Of a DNA stretch of 18,382 nucleotides, positions 1 to 8,038 are shown piece after piece (position 1 is the first letter of the stretch; each line of letters begins with the position of its first letter). The notes beneath the pieces are model-generated. The model saw only the letters and a list, made by a program, of their open reading frames with translations. It made no database searches and was not told where the DNA came from. The stretch lies in contig CANHSD010000026.1 in the NCBI GenBank assembly GCA_947463105.1, forward strand, positions 1 to 18,382, in the 5' to 3' direction. The DNA comes from Chitinophagaceae bacterium (GTDB taxonomy: Bacteria; Bacteroidota; Bacteroidia; Chitinophagales; Chitinophagaceae). A program made the position numbers and the translations under genes.

Positions 1-2
1 CG

Positions 3-1238
3 GATATCAATGGTTCAATTGCTTATACAGAAGCATTTGATTCTAGGTATGGTGGTACATTCACTCCAAAGTGGGAAAGCCAGCAATCTCTTTTCAATGC
101 TTGGGAAGCAAGGTTGAAAACCCTTTCTGCTACACTGAAAGCGGGTGCAAGCAACCAAATCACCTTGGGAAATTATGATCAGTACTATGCTGGTAACAAT
201 ACCCGTTGGGCCAAGGCTGCCAATGCACTGCGTATGCGCATAGCCATGCGTATGTTGAAGAGAGACAACGCAAAAGCAACCACCATTTTAAAAGAGTGTG
301 TGGCTGATGCATCGAACCTGATGTCTTCCAATGACGATAGCTGGGTTTACCTTGCACACCAGAGCTTCACCGCAGGTGGAAACTGGAACCCAGAAGGATT
401 CAGGGCTCCAGAACCTACTGTAAACTTCATGTGGACTACCACAGATCCTCGTCTTGGCCTGTTTTACCGCAGGAACAACTATTCACAGGCAAACATTGCT
501 ACTGCCATTACAGCCCGTGTATTGGCTGCAGGTACAACCGAGCCTGCACGCAGGTTTGTTGGAGCTCCTGTAAGCCCAGACAGGGCAAGCACTCCAGCAA
601 TTGCTCAATGGTTCACTGGCAGAAGGGTTAATGCGAGCTTGGTGATGGATACCATTTCTTACATCCAACAGCGTATGTTCCAACCAACTTTTGGCGGTGG
701 AACTGGTCAAGCATATTTCCCTGTTATCACCTATGCAGACCAGCTCTTCATGAGGGCTGAACTTGCCGCAAGGGGTATTACAAGTGAAACAGCTTCAACG
801 CTTTACAATGACGGTATAAGAGCATCCATCCAGTTCTTTAACACAAGGGCTTCCGCTGCAGCTGTAGAAGAGTATACTGCTGTTTCTGATGCCCAGATTA
901 CTGCATACTTGGCCAATCCTACTGTTAGGTTTGATGCAACCAAGGCACTTGAGCAAATTGCAATTCAGTCTTTCATCAACTTTTACAAGCAACCCAACGA
1001 AGCATGGGCGCTTTTCAAGAGAACCGGTATGCCAAACAGGACTACTGCTCTTGCCAACAGTGATATCATGATCAATGGAACAGTATTCGCCATTGCAAGA
1101 AGGGCTGTTGTCGGTAATCCTTCTCCTGCAGATCTTAACTTTGTCAACAAGCAAGCTGCCATTGATGACATGAAGAAAGATACTGAGTTTGGAGACCAAC
1201 TCCTTCCATTCGGCAGGGTTTGGTGGGATAAGCAATAA
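3..1238 (+). CDS. SusD/RagB-family outer-membrane protein, C-terminal part (5' end outside window)
   Basis: The frame is open from the left edge, beginning with D-I-N-G-S-I-A-Y-T-E-A-F, and runs to TAA at 1236-1238. It gives 411 residues, so the signal peptide, lipid-anchor Cys and first helices are missing. The TTG at 114 is internal and not a start. The sequence matches the SusD-like_2 type: a YTEAFDSRYGG segment, then NTRWAKAANALRMRIAMRML, the usual TPR-like helix near mid-protein, then late helices ending in FGDQLLPFGRVWWDKQ. SusD-like proteins are surface lipoproteins that form a lid over a SusC-type TonB-dependent channel and help capture glycans, peptides or other large nutrients. A susC-like partner would be expected just to the left but is not visible. 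The gene is closed by the terminator at 1257-1291, so it is probably transcribed separately from the redox genes to its right. The substrate cannot be read from the sequence. Confidence 0.9.
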   Translation, partial: DINGSIAYTEAFDSRYGGTFTPKWESQQSLFNAWEARLKTLSATLKAGASNQITLGNYDQYYAGNNTRWAKAANALRMRIAMRMLKRDNAKATTILKECVADASNLMSSNDDSWVYLAHQSFTAGGNWNPEGFRAPEPTVNFMWTTTDPRLGLFYRRNNYSQANIATAITARVLAAGTTEPARRFVGAPVSPDRASTPAIAQWFTGRRVNASLVMDTISYIQQRMFQPTFGGGTGQAYFPVITYADQLFMRAELAARGITSETASTLYNDGIRASIQFFNTRASAAAVEEYTAVSDAQITAYLANPTVRFDATKALEQIAIQSFINFYKQPNEAWALFKRTGMPNRTTALANSDIMINGTVFAIARRAVVGNPSPADLNFVNKQAAIDDMKKDTEFGDQLLPFGRVWWDKQ

Positions 1239-1256
1239 TCTTTTTCCCAACATATC

Positions 1257-1291
1257 AATGCCAGTCAGTTTAAACTGACTGGCATTTTTTT
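1257..1291 (+). terminator. Rho-independent terminator after the SusD-like gene
   Basis: A perfect 30-bp palindrome at 1257-1286 (arms AATGCCAGTCAGTTT and its exact complement, no unpaired loop in the DNA) is followed by a T run to 1291. It lies 18 bp past the SusD stop codon. The rightward T tract makes it an intrinsic terminator for the + strand. Confidence 0.85.
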
Positions 1292-1323
1292 GGTACGTAA
1301 ACATATCATATTCGTTAAATTTG
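1289..1323 (+). promoter_or_regulatory. Possible Bacteroidota-type promoter for the redox operon
   Basis: TAAATTTG at 1316-1323 matches the Bacteroidota -7 element TAnnTTTG exactly. TTTG at 1289-1292 could serve as the -33 element, with a 23-bp spacer that is long but tolerable. Transcription would begin at about 1327-1330, almost on the ATG at 1329. Either the message is leaderless or translation begins at the in-frame ATG at 1356. The match is short and could be chance. Confidence 0.35.
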
Positions 1324-1328
1324 TCAAC

Positions 1329-1928
1329 ATGAAGAATGGATTGTTTCATGGTACGATGATCTTGGCTTCTTTGCTTTTCTTTCATTCCAATATTTTCGCA
1401 CAATCGAAAATCAAAAATCATTCTTCTCCCCTATATCAAATAGGGTTGCTTTCTCCTAAATCGGGTGGAGCGTATTTAACCAAGTCTACGCCAACATTAT
1501 CTGCGTTGGTATTGCTTTCACCTGATTGTCCCATGTCCGTCAATTATACCAAAACCCTGAACGAGATAAAGCAACTGTTTGGCAACAGCATTCAAGTGAT
1601 GGGCATACTGCCAGGTAACACTTACAAGGACGCTACCGTGCTTAATTTTGCAGAAGAGTATCACTTGCTTTTTCCTTTGTATGTTGATAAAAAAATGCAT
1701 CTTTCCAGGCAATTGAAAGGTGAAGTGACGCCTGAAGTTTTCTTGTTGGATGCTCAGGGCCAGTTGCTTTATCATGGGGCAATAGACAACTGGTTGGCAG
1801 GGGTCGGACAAAAAAGGCAAAAGCCCACTGAACATTATTTACTTGATGCAATCAACCAATCCCTGTTGGGGCAGGCAGTTAGCGTTTCTTACGTGAAGGC
1901 ACAAGGTTGTATCTTAAACGACTATTGA
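1329..1928 (+). CDS. Exported redoxin (AhpC/TSA-thioredoxin-like) domain protein
   Basis: A 199-residue protein from ATG 1329. I chose this start because it gives a signal peptide with a Lys in the n-region and a hydrophobic stretch ending SNIFAQS; an upstream TTG at 1290 would bury the signal, and ATG 1356 is a shorter alternative. The thioredoxin fold is shown by the active-site loop SPDCPMSVNY (Cys about 67, CxxS rather than CxxC), the cis-Pro loop EVTPEVFLLD (Pro about 135) and the following strand GQLLYHGAIDN. This loop is the DCP-[I/L/M]-[A/S]-N/V-x-Y type seen in redoxins that precede cytochrome c/copper-monooxygenase domains. A second Cys near the C-terminus (QGCILNDY, about 194) could be a resolving partner. 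The protein is probably periplasmic. Its stop overlaps the next start (TGATG, 1926-1930), implying translational coupling. Substrate unknown; a pure TlpA-type thiol reductase is less likely because the second active-site Cys is absent. Confidence 0.82.
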   Translation: MKNGLFHGTMILASLLFFHSNIFAQSKIKNHSSPLYQIGLLSPKSGGAYLTKSTPTLSALVLLSPDCPMSVNYTKTLNEIKQLFGNSIQVMGILPGNTYKDATVLNFAEEYHLLFPLYVDKKMHLSRQLKGEVTPEVFLLDAQGQLLYHGAIDNWLAGVGQKRQKPTEHYLLDAINQSLLGQAVSVSYVKAQGCILNDY

Positions 1929-3265
1929 TGATGTATAAATTTTCTTTTTTCTCCATCTGTTTCACGTTGCTTTGCAGCCAACTCACTGCTCAAATACCCA
2001 ATTTTATTCAGGATGTAGCACCCATTGTGCATGTAAAATGTACTCCATGCCATAGACCCAATGAGGCTGCTCCATTTTCGTTGATCAGCTACGAGGATGT
2101 TTCGAAAAGGGCAAGTTTTATAAAAAAAGTCATTTCCTCAGGATACATGCCGCCATGGAAAGCTCATCCGGATTTTGTTGAATATGGGAATGACAGGTCT
2201 TTGAGCGCTGCTGAAAAATCAACCATCATTCAATGGATAGACAACAATGTTCCAAAGGGAAATGGAGAGATCAAAAACATCAACAAACTGATCAAGATGC
2301 GTGGTGTCACTTCCTATCACAGGAATCCTGATACTACGCTGAAAATGGCAAAGTCATTAGCACTGAAAGATGATAATGTTGAGCGTTTTATAATGTATAA
2401 AATACCATTCGACCTTGATCAAGCCTTCAATGTTGAAGCCATTGAATTTTATACCAACAACAAAAAAGCAATGCATCATGTCAACTATAGTATTCATGAA
2501 GTCCCGGATAATGTTCCTTTGACAACCGGTCCGGAAATGATTGATCTTTCTGTTGATGATCCTCGCTTGACAGATCAATGGAAGCCCCTTAAACCTACTA
2601 TTGAGTATTATGGTGGATGGATACCTGGTGCAACTTTTGAAAGTTATCCTAAAGGAATGGGATGGGTTTTGCCCAAGCGTGGTGTGATCATCCTTACCAT
2701 GCATTTTGCACCATTGGCAAAAAAAGAGGATTGTATTGCGGGTGTAAATTTGTTTTTCACCAAAGAAAAAATTGACCGCAAGGTTAAGGTAATCAGTTTT
2801 GGTTCTGGTGGGATAGGGGAAAAACAAATCCTGCCATCCCTCATGTTGTTGCCGAACAGGGTGCAGACTTTTTCTTTGAAAGTATCAAATCCAGGCGAGG
2901 ATTTTTCGGCACTCTATGTTTGGCCCCACATGCATTTGCTTGGCAAGGAGTTTAAGGCATATGCCATCAGTCCGCAGGGAGATACCATTAAACTCGCCCA
3001 TATCCCCAACTGGGATTTCAGGTGGCAGGAAATTTATCGATTCAAACGATTGGTAAGGATTCCCAAGGGAAGCAAATTATTCATCCAGGGTACCTATGAT
3101 AATACCACCAATAACCCTTTCAATCCTTTCAAACCTCCGGAAATGATATTTTCCTCTGGGAACATGGAAACTACCAGTGAGATGCTTACCATGATCATGG
3201 TGTTCTTACCCTATCGTCCAGGAGATGAACAGGCTGATATTTCCATGCCCGGAAGAATACCTTAA
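1928..3265 (+). CDS. Exported c-type cytochrome fused to a PHM/DBH-like copper type II monooxygenase core
   Basis: A 445-residue protein from ATG 1928, whose A is the last base of the upstream TGA; ATG 1931 is one codon later. Residues 1-22 are a signal peptide ending QLTAQ. A single heme-binding motif CTPCH follows at 38-42, and MPPW at 74-77 supplies the likely axial Met. Residues about 150-430 resemble the two copper-binding domains of peptidylglycine/dopamine monooxygenases: HH at 183-184 and LTMHFAP (His 259) for one copper, then PHMH (His 334 and 336) and TTSEMLTM (Met 419, equivalent in context to the SDEM Met of PHM) for the other. All six expected copper ligands appear present, so it is probably catalytically competent and ascorbate-like or heme-fed. 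The heme could replace ascorbate as electron donor (inference). Related proteins often carry a redoxin domain on the same chain; here it is the preceding gene. Substrate unknown. Confidence 0.85.
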   Translation: MMYKFSFFSICFTLLCSQLTAQIPNFIQDVAPIVHVKCTPCHRPNEAAPFSLISYEDVSKRASFIKKVISSGYMPPWKAHPDFVEYGNDRSLSAAEKSTIIQWIDNNVPKGNGEIKNINKLIKMRGVTSYHRNPDTTLKMAKSLALKDDNVERFIMYKIPFDLDQAFNVEAIEFYTNNKKAMHHVNYSIHEVPDNVPLTTGPEMIDLSVDDPRLTDQWKPLKPTIEYYGGWIPGATFESYPKGMGWVLPKRGVIILTMHFAPLAKKEDCIAGVNLFFTKEKIDRKVKVISFGSGGIGEKQILPSLMLLPNRVQTFSLKVSNPGEDFSALYVWPHMHLLGKEFKAYAISPQGDTIKLAHIPNWDFRWQEIYRFKRLVRIPKGSKLFIQGTYDNTTNNPFNPFKPPEMIFSSGNMETTSEMLTMIMVFLPYRPGDEQADISMPGRIP

Positions 3266-3274
3266 CGAAGTTTG

Positions 3275-6200
3275 ATGAAGTTTCTCTCAATCCATACATT
3301 GATTTTTTTCTTGCTGTGCGCTTCATCTGGCTTTGCGCAACCGCAAAAACATTTGTTGCGAGAGGTTCCAGCAAAAGAATCAGGATTAGGCTTTGTAAAC
3401 ACCATCACCGAAAATGATTCTATCCATATATTCAAGTATGAGTATTTGTACAATGGCCATGGTATTGGTGTTGCTGATTTTAACAGGGATGGCCTGGAAG
3501 ATGTTTTTATTTCTGGGAACATGGTGCCGAGCAAGTTGTTCATCAACAAGGGTAAGCTTCGGTTTGAAGATGCAACGGCCAATTCGAATTTGGCAGGCAA
3601 TGGTGCTTGGCGCACAGGGGTAACCATTGCAGATGTAAATGGGGATGCCTGGCCTGATATCTATATCTGCCACTCTGGCCCTGTGGCTGGTCTTGCGCGC
3701 AGCAACGAGCTCTACATACACCAGGGCCTTGTCAATGGCTTGCCAGTCTTCAAGGAGATGGCTGTTGAACTGGGTGTCGATGCTCCGGGCACACTGTCAA
3801 CCCATGCTGCTTTTTTCGACTATGATCTTGATGGAGATCTTGATATGTTTTTGGTGAACCATTCGAACCATACTGTCAACCCATACCTCAATACTTCAAA
3901 GATCCGTGCTGTCCCGAACATGAGTTTCGGTAACAGGCTTTTTCGAAACGACAGGAGCAACAACAATCAATTTAAGTTTGTTGACGTAACCCTGGAGGCG
4001 GGCATCATCAACAATGCACTGAATTTTGGTCTTTCAGTAGCCATCGCAGACCTGAACAAAGATGGCTGGCCGGATATTTATACTTCAAGTGACTATACCG
4101 AACAGGATTATTGTTATCTCAATACCAAGGATGGCCGTTTTAAGCAGGTCCTGCAATCCTCTTTCACCCATGTAAGCAAGTTTTCCATGGGTTCTGATAT
4201 TGCAGACATCAACAACGATACATGGCCCGATGTATTTACGTTGGACATGTTGCCCGAAGATAATTTTCGCCAAAAATTGCTCAAGGGCCCCGATGAATAT
4301 GACACCTATCATTTATTGCTTGACAGCGGATATTTTCATCAGCAGATGAGAAACATGCTTCATCTTCACAAGGGGATGGATGAAAAGGGCAACATGAAAT
4401 TCAGTGAAATTGGTCAGCTTTCAGGCATCTCCAATACCGATTGGAGTTGGTCTGCATTGTTTGTAGATCTTGACTCCGATGGATGGAAAGACCTGATGGT
4501 AACGAATGGATACCTGAGGGATTATACAGACAATGATTTTCTCAAGTATACTGTGGCGGACGAACAACTGGCTCAGGCAGCAAAAGGGAACCTCAATTTC
4601 AAGACCTATGAGTTGGTAACCCAAATGCCATCCAATAAACTGCAGAACTATATTTTCAAAAATAATGGTGACCTGACCTTCAAAAATGTAAGTGATGAAT
4701 GGGGGTTTAACATGAAAACAGTTTCAAACGCAGCGGTATATGCTGACTTTGACAATGATGGAGACATGGACCTCATCATCGGAAACAACAACGACCCTGT
4801 GCAGCTTTTTGAGAACCAGGCAAGACAAACCTTGCCCAACAATTATCTGCAGGTCAAACTCAAAGGAAAGGATTGGAATGCTGATGCCCTGGGATCCAAA
4901 GTTTTTGTATACAGCAATGACAAGCAAAATCCTGTTCAATTTCACGAACTGACCACCACAAGGGGTTACCAAAGCAGTGTATCTGGCCTTTTGCATTTTG
5001 GCCTCGATCCTGCTGCAGTCGTTGACTCCATTAAAGTAGTGTGGGCAGACGGCACTTCCTACGTTGTGTACCGTCCTGCATTGAATACCCGCATTTTCAT
5101 TGCGCAGGAAAAACCATCCGGCATGCATTCAGCATCCGCAAATAGAACTGGCTTTTTTAAAGATATCACAGACATCAGCATGCTGAATTTTGTTCACCAG
5201 GAGAATGAGTTTGTTGACTTCAAGGTTGAAGTACTCTTGCCCTATCAGCTCTCTAAAATGGGACCAGCACTGGCAACACAGGATGTCAATGGAGACGGAC
5301 TGGATGATGTTTTTGTGGGAGGGGCTATCGGCCAGTCTGCAGTGTTGTTTATCCAGATCGATGGAGACCGGTTCGTTCGTGCAACAGTTCAGCCATGGGA
5401 AAAAGAAAAGGACCACGAAGATGTAAAGGCCATTTTTACAGACCTCAACAAAGACGGGTATCCTGACCTTTACGTAGTATCCGGTGGAAATGAGTACGAC
5501 GAGAGTTCCCCGGAATACCGCGACAGGGTATATGCCAATGATGGTAATGGCAACTTTGCGCTGGTTCCAGATGTCTTGCCCAAGACCATGATGAGCAGTA
5601 AAAATGCCATCGCATTTGGGGATATTGATGCAGACGGAGACATGGATCTTTTTGTTGGTGGGGGATATAAACCAGGGGCATTCCCTGAGGCATCAAGAAG
5701 TTTTCTGTTGCGCAATGATTCCGAAAAAGGTATTTTTAGGTTCACTGATATCACAGCAGCATGGTCTAAGGATCTCCTGTTTCCTGGGATGATTCATGCT
5801 GCATCCCTTCAGGATTTCAACGCTGATGGCAAAATTGATATTGTACTGGCGGGAGAGTGGATGCCCATCAAAATCTTTGCCAATACCGGCGCTGGATTCA
5901 CCGACATGACTGGCAGCCTGGGCTTCAATGATACTGGTCTCTGGTCTTCTTTGTTTCTTGATGATGTCAATAACGATGGCTATCCAGACATCATTGCGGG
6001 GAATGTGGGCAACAATTTACAGTTCAAGGCTTCTATGGAAAATCCAATAAAGCTGATTGTAGCAGATGTAGATGACAATGGGTCTCCAGAAGTATTGTTT
6101 TGTTACTATATCAATGGAAAAATGTATCCTGCTGCTTCAAGGGATGAGTTGCTGGACCAGGTGGTTCCACTCAGGAAAAAGTTTATCAAGTACCACCAGT

Positions 6201-6640
6201 ATGCCACTGCAGAAATCGAGGATATCGTTCCGGCCCAGAAATTAAAGACAGCAAAAACCCTTGACCTGACTGAACTTCATCATGTTGTGTACCTGAGTGA
6301 TGGTGCAGGAAAATATGTAAAGAAACGTTTGCCCAATGATGTTCAGGTGTCCCGTATTTTTTCCGTCAATCGACTGGCTTTGCGGGGTATGGATACTGCC
6401 TATCTTCTCACCGGAAATTTTTATCCCTGGAGAACACAATGGGGGCAGAATGATGCAGGGTATGGGAGTTTGATTCAATTCAAGTCAGGTAAATTGATTT
6501 CCTTATCAAACATCGAAACTGGCCTATACATCGATGGTGATGTCAGACAAACTGCAGTTGTCAGTTCATCCGACAACGGGCGATTGATCATCACTGCAAA
6601 AAACAATGGCAAAGTTCAGGTTTTGAAAATACGCGAATGA
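3275..6640 (+). CDS. Giant exported FG-GAP/VCBS-repeat protein with central ASPIC/UnbV domain (CRTAC1-like)
   Basis: An 1121-residue protein from ATG 3275, 9 bp after the previous stop; a TTG at 3272 adds one codon only. The signal peptide ends SSGFAQ. Thirteen Ca-binding-type loops of form DxNxDGxxD are visible (numbering from the TTG): 69, 121, 183, 260, 312, 399, 492, then 671, 724, 784, 848, 898 and 932. They form seven loops before and six after the ASPIC/UnbV domain at about 524-612 (NYLQVKLKGKDWNADALGSKV, TTTRGYQSS, HFGLDPAAVVDSIKVVWADG). This suggests two integrin-type beta-propellers separated by the ASPIC domain, against one propeller in animal CRTAC1. Two degenerate loops have lost the Gly (DVNGDAWPD, DINNDTWPD). 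No enzyme active site is evident; a Ca-dependent surface scaffold or ligand-binding role is likely. Its last four bases form an ATGA overlap with the next gene. Confidence 0.9.
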   Translation: MKFLSIHTLIFFLLCASSGFAQPQKHLLREVPAKESGLGFVNTITENDSIHIFKYEYLYNGHGIGVADFNRDGLEDVFISGNMVPSKLFINKGKLRFEDATANSNLAGNGAWRTGVTIADVNGDAWPDIYICHSGPVAGLARSNELYIHQGLVNGLPVFKEMAVELGVDAPGTLSTHAAFFDYDLDGDLDMFLVNHSNHTVNPYLNTSKIRAVPNMSFGNRLFRNDRSNNNQFKFVDVTLEAGIINNALNFGLSVAIADLNKDGWPDIYTSSDYTEQDYCYLNTKDGRFKQVLQSSFTHVSKFSMGSDIADINNDTWPDVFTLDMLPEDNFRQKLLKGPDEYDTYHLLLDSGYFHQQMRNMLHLHKGMDEKGNMKFSEIGQLSGISNTDWSWSALFVDLDSDGWKDLMVTNGYLRDYTDNDFLKYTVADEQLAQAAKGNLNFKTYELVTQMPSNKLQNYIFKNNGDLTFKNVSDEWGFNMKTVSNAAVYADFDNDGDMDLIIGNNNDPVQLFENQARQTLPNNYLQVKLKGKDWNADALGSKVFVYSNDKQNPVQFHELTTTRGYQSSVSGLLHFGLDPAAVVDSIKVVWADGTSYVVYRPALNTRIFIAQEKPSGMHSASANRTGFFKDITDISMLNFVHQENEFVDFKVEVLLPYQLSKMGPALATQDVNGDGLDDVFVGGAIGQSAVLFIQIDGDRFVRATVQPWEKEKDHEDVKAIFTDLNKDGYPDLYVVSGGNEYDESSPEYRDRVYANDGNGNFALVPDVLPKTMMSSKNAIAFGDIDADGDMDLFVGGGYKPGAFPEASRSFLLRNDSEKGIFRFTDITAAWSKDLLFPGMIHAASLQDFNADGKIDIVLAGEWMPIKIFANTGAGFTDMTGSLGFNDTGLWSSLFLDDVNNDGYPDIIAGNVGNNLQFKASMENPIKLIVADVDDNGSPEVLFCYYINGKMYPAASRDELLDQVVPLRKKFIKYHQYATAEIEDIVPAQKLKTAKTLDLTELHHVVYLSDGAGKYVKKRLPNDVQVSRIFSVNRLALRGMDTAYLLTGNFYPWRTQWGQNDAGYGSLIQFKSGKLISLSNIETGLYIDGDVRQTAVVSSSDNGRLIITAKNNGKVQVLKIRE

Positions 6641-7929
6641 AAATAACATCAAAGTCATTTGTTTTTTTACTCTCTTTAATTTTTGTGCACACAACTTTGG
6701 TTGCACAAAAGCGTGAACTGCTTGTTCATCGCGCCCAGCAGGCCATCACCAACGTCATTGTTCACGATATATTTTCTCCACCAGTTGCCAGCAGGATTTA
6801 TGTGTATGCCAGTATTGCTGCGCATGAATCTTTGGTTGCATCTGGTAAATCGCAATCTTTTCATGCACTGAGAAACGATTTTATTCAACCCAGTCCTCTG
6901 GCATTTGAAGGACGGGTGCATACTGAAGCAAGTGCAGTATATGCCATGATGTTGACTGCATCCAAGTTGGTATTTTCTGAGGCCAGACTGCTGGACTCCC
7001 TTGCTGCCATTGCTGCTGCATTCAAAGACGTTGAACCTGCACGCCTTGCTGCTTCCATGGAATGGGCAACAGTGGTGTCCAATGCGGTTGTATTGTGGTC
7101 CAAAACAGATCGCTATGCAGACACCAGAAAAATGAGGCGCTATTCCCTGATCAAAGACAAATCTGCATGGTCTCCCACGCCTCCCGGATATTTTGCCCCC
7201 GTTGAGCCGCATTGGGGAAAAATGAGAACCGTTGTATTGGATACTTTGTCCAACTTTCAACCCAAACGTCCTATTCCCTTCAGTGATTCCGCTGCCTCTC
7301 CTTTTTTCCGACAGGCTGAGCAAGTGTTTAGCCATACTAAGACCATGCCCAAAGAAGACTCAGCCATTGCATTGTTTTGGGATTGTAATCCGTTTCATCT
7401 TACCGTTCAAGGGCATTTGAATTTTGCCACAAAAAAGCTATCCCCTGGCGGACACTGGATGAGCATTGCAGGTATTGCTTCCAGGCAAAGCAATGCATCC
7501 CTTGAGAAATCGCTACAGGCCTATCTTTTTACTTCCATTGCTTTGTATGACGCATTCATCAGTTGCTGGGATGAAAAATACAGGAGCAATGTCATTCGGC
7601 CTGAAACCTATATCAATGCTTATTTGGATCAAGGCTGGCGCCCACTGCTGCAAACACCTCCATTCCCCGAGTACACCAGCGGACACAGTGTAATCAGCGC
7701 TGCATCTGCTGTAGTGTTGACCCAAATTTTTGGTCCTGATTTCAAATTTCAAGATGATACAGAAGTCCCTTACGGTCTTCCAATAAGGTCCTTTACTTCA
7801 TTTTGGCATGCAGCGAATGAAGCTGCCTTGAGCCGTTTCTACGGTGGCATACACTACAAGGGTTCTATTGACAACGGCATCAAACAGGGAGAACTGATTG
7901 GCTTGAAAGTTGTGCAGTCCATGAAGTAG
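6637..7929 (+). CDS. Exported vanadium-dependent haloperoxidase / PAP2-type acid phosphatase-like enzyme
   Basis: A 430-residue protein starting at ATG 6637 inside the previous stop (ATGA). The N-terminus is a signal peptide ending TLVAQ. The three-part vanadate/phosphate-binding signature of the PAP2/haloperoxidase superfamily is complete: K314-x6-R321-P322 (KYRSNVIRP), Ser348-Gly349-His350 (EYTSGHS) and Ser399-Arg400-x5-His406 (SRFYGGIH). The length and the helix-rich N-terminal half (about 230 residues before the first motif) fit the bacterial haloperoxidase-like branch rather than membrane PAP2 phosphatases, and no transmembrane helices follow the signal. Such enzymes use bound vanadate to oxidise halide with H2O2, or act as phosphatases when phosphate binds; the sequence alone does not decide. 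Overlap with the ASPIC/UnbV gene says the two are made together, probably at fixed ratio outside the inner membrane. It is the last gene of the operon. Confidence 0.85.
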   Translation: MKITSKSFVFLLSLIFVHTTLVAQKRELLVHRAQQAITNVIVHDIFSPPVASRIYVYASIAAHESLVASGKSQSFHALRNDFIQPSPLAFEGRVHTEASAVYAMMLTASKLVFSEARLLDSLAAIAAAFKDVEPARLAASMEWATVVSNAVVLWSKTDRYADTRKMRRYSLIKDKSAWSPTPPGYFAPVEPHWGKMRTVVLDTLSNFQPKRPIPFSDSAASPFFRQAEQVFSHTKTMPKEDSAIALFWDCNPFHLTVQGHLNFATKKLSPGGHWMSIAGIASRQSNASLEKSLQAYLFTSIALYDAFISCWDEKYRSNVIRPETYINAYLDQGWRPLLQTPPFPEYTSGHSVISAASAVVLTQIFGPDFKFQDDTEVPYGLPIRSFTSFWHAANEAALSRFYGGIHYKGSIDNGIKQGELIGLKVVQSMK

Positions 7930-7937
7930 CGAGATGC

Positions 7938-7953
7938 GTTGAAGGGGTTGAAG
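7938..7953 (+). repeat. GTTGAAGGGG-type repeat, left inverted arm
   Basis: GTTGAAGGGGTTGAAG at 7938-7953 is the exact reverse complement of 8039-8054 (and again of 8048-8063). The arms flank the terminator at 7982-8017 just after the haloperoxidase-like gene. A diverged further unit (GTGGCTTGAAG) follows at 7953-7963. Confidence 0.75.
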
Positions 7954-7981
7954 TGGCTTGAAGCGAAACTGAAATTCAAAT

Positions 7982-8017
7982 AAAAAGGGCTCATGCAAAA
8001 TAGCGTGAGCCCTTTTT
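7982..8017. terminator. Bidirectional intrinsic terminator between convergent genes
   Basis: AAAAAGGGCTCATGC pairs with GCGTGAGCCCTTTTT (one G-T wobble) around a six-base loop. An A tract on the left and a T tract on the right allow termination in both directions: for the haloperoxidase operon on + and the amidohydrolase pair on -. Confidence 0.85.
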
Positions 8018-8038
8018 CTATAAACGGGTATTTTACAT

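Noticed and set aside
795..1421. A 208-residue open frame on the minus strand opposite the SusD gene end and redoxin start
   Set aside because: It runs through a strong terminator palindrome and two real + strand genes, and its product has no recognisable domain or compositional sense.
6676..7335. A 219-residue open frame on the minus strand opposite the haloperoxidase-like gene
   Set aside because: Antisense to a gene with a clear signal peptide and complete catalytic motifs; the translated product is Cys/His/Ser-rich noise.
6637..7929. Reading the PAP2-type enzyme as a membrane lipid phosphatase
   Set aside because: No transmembrane helices apart from the signal peptide, and the long N-terminal region fits soluble haloperoxidase-like proteins.
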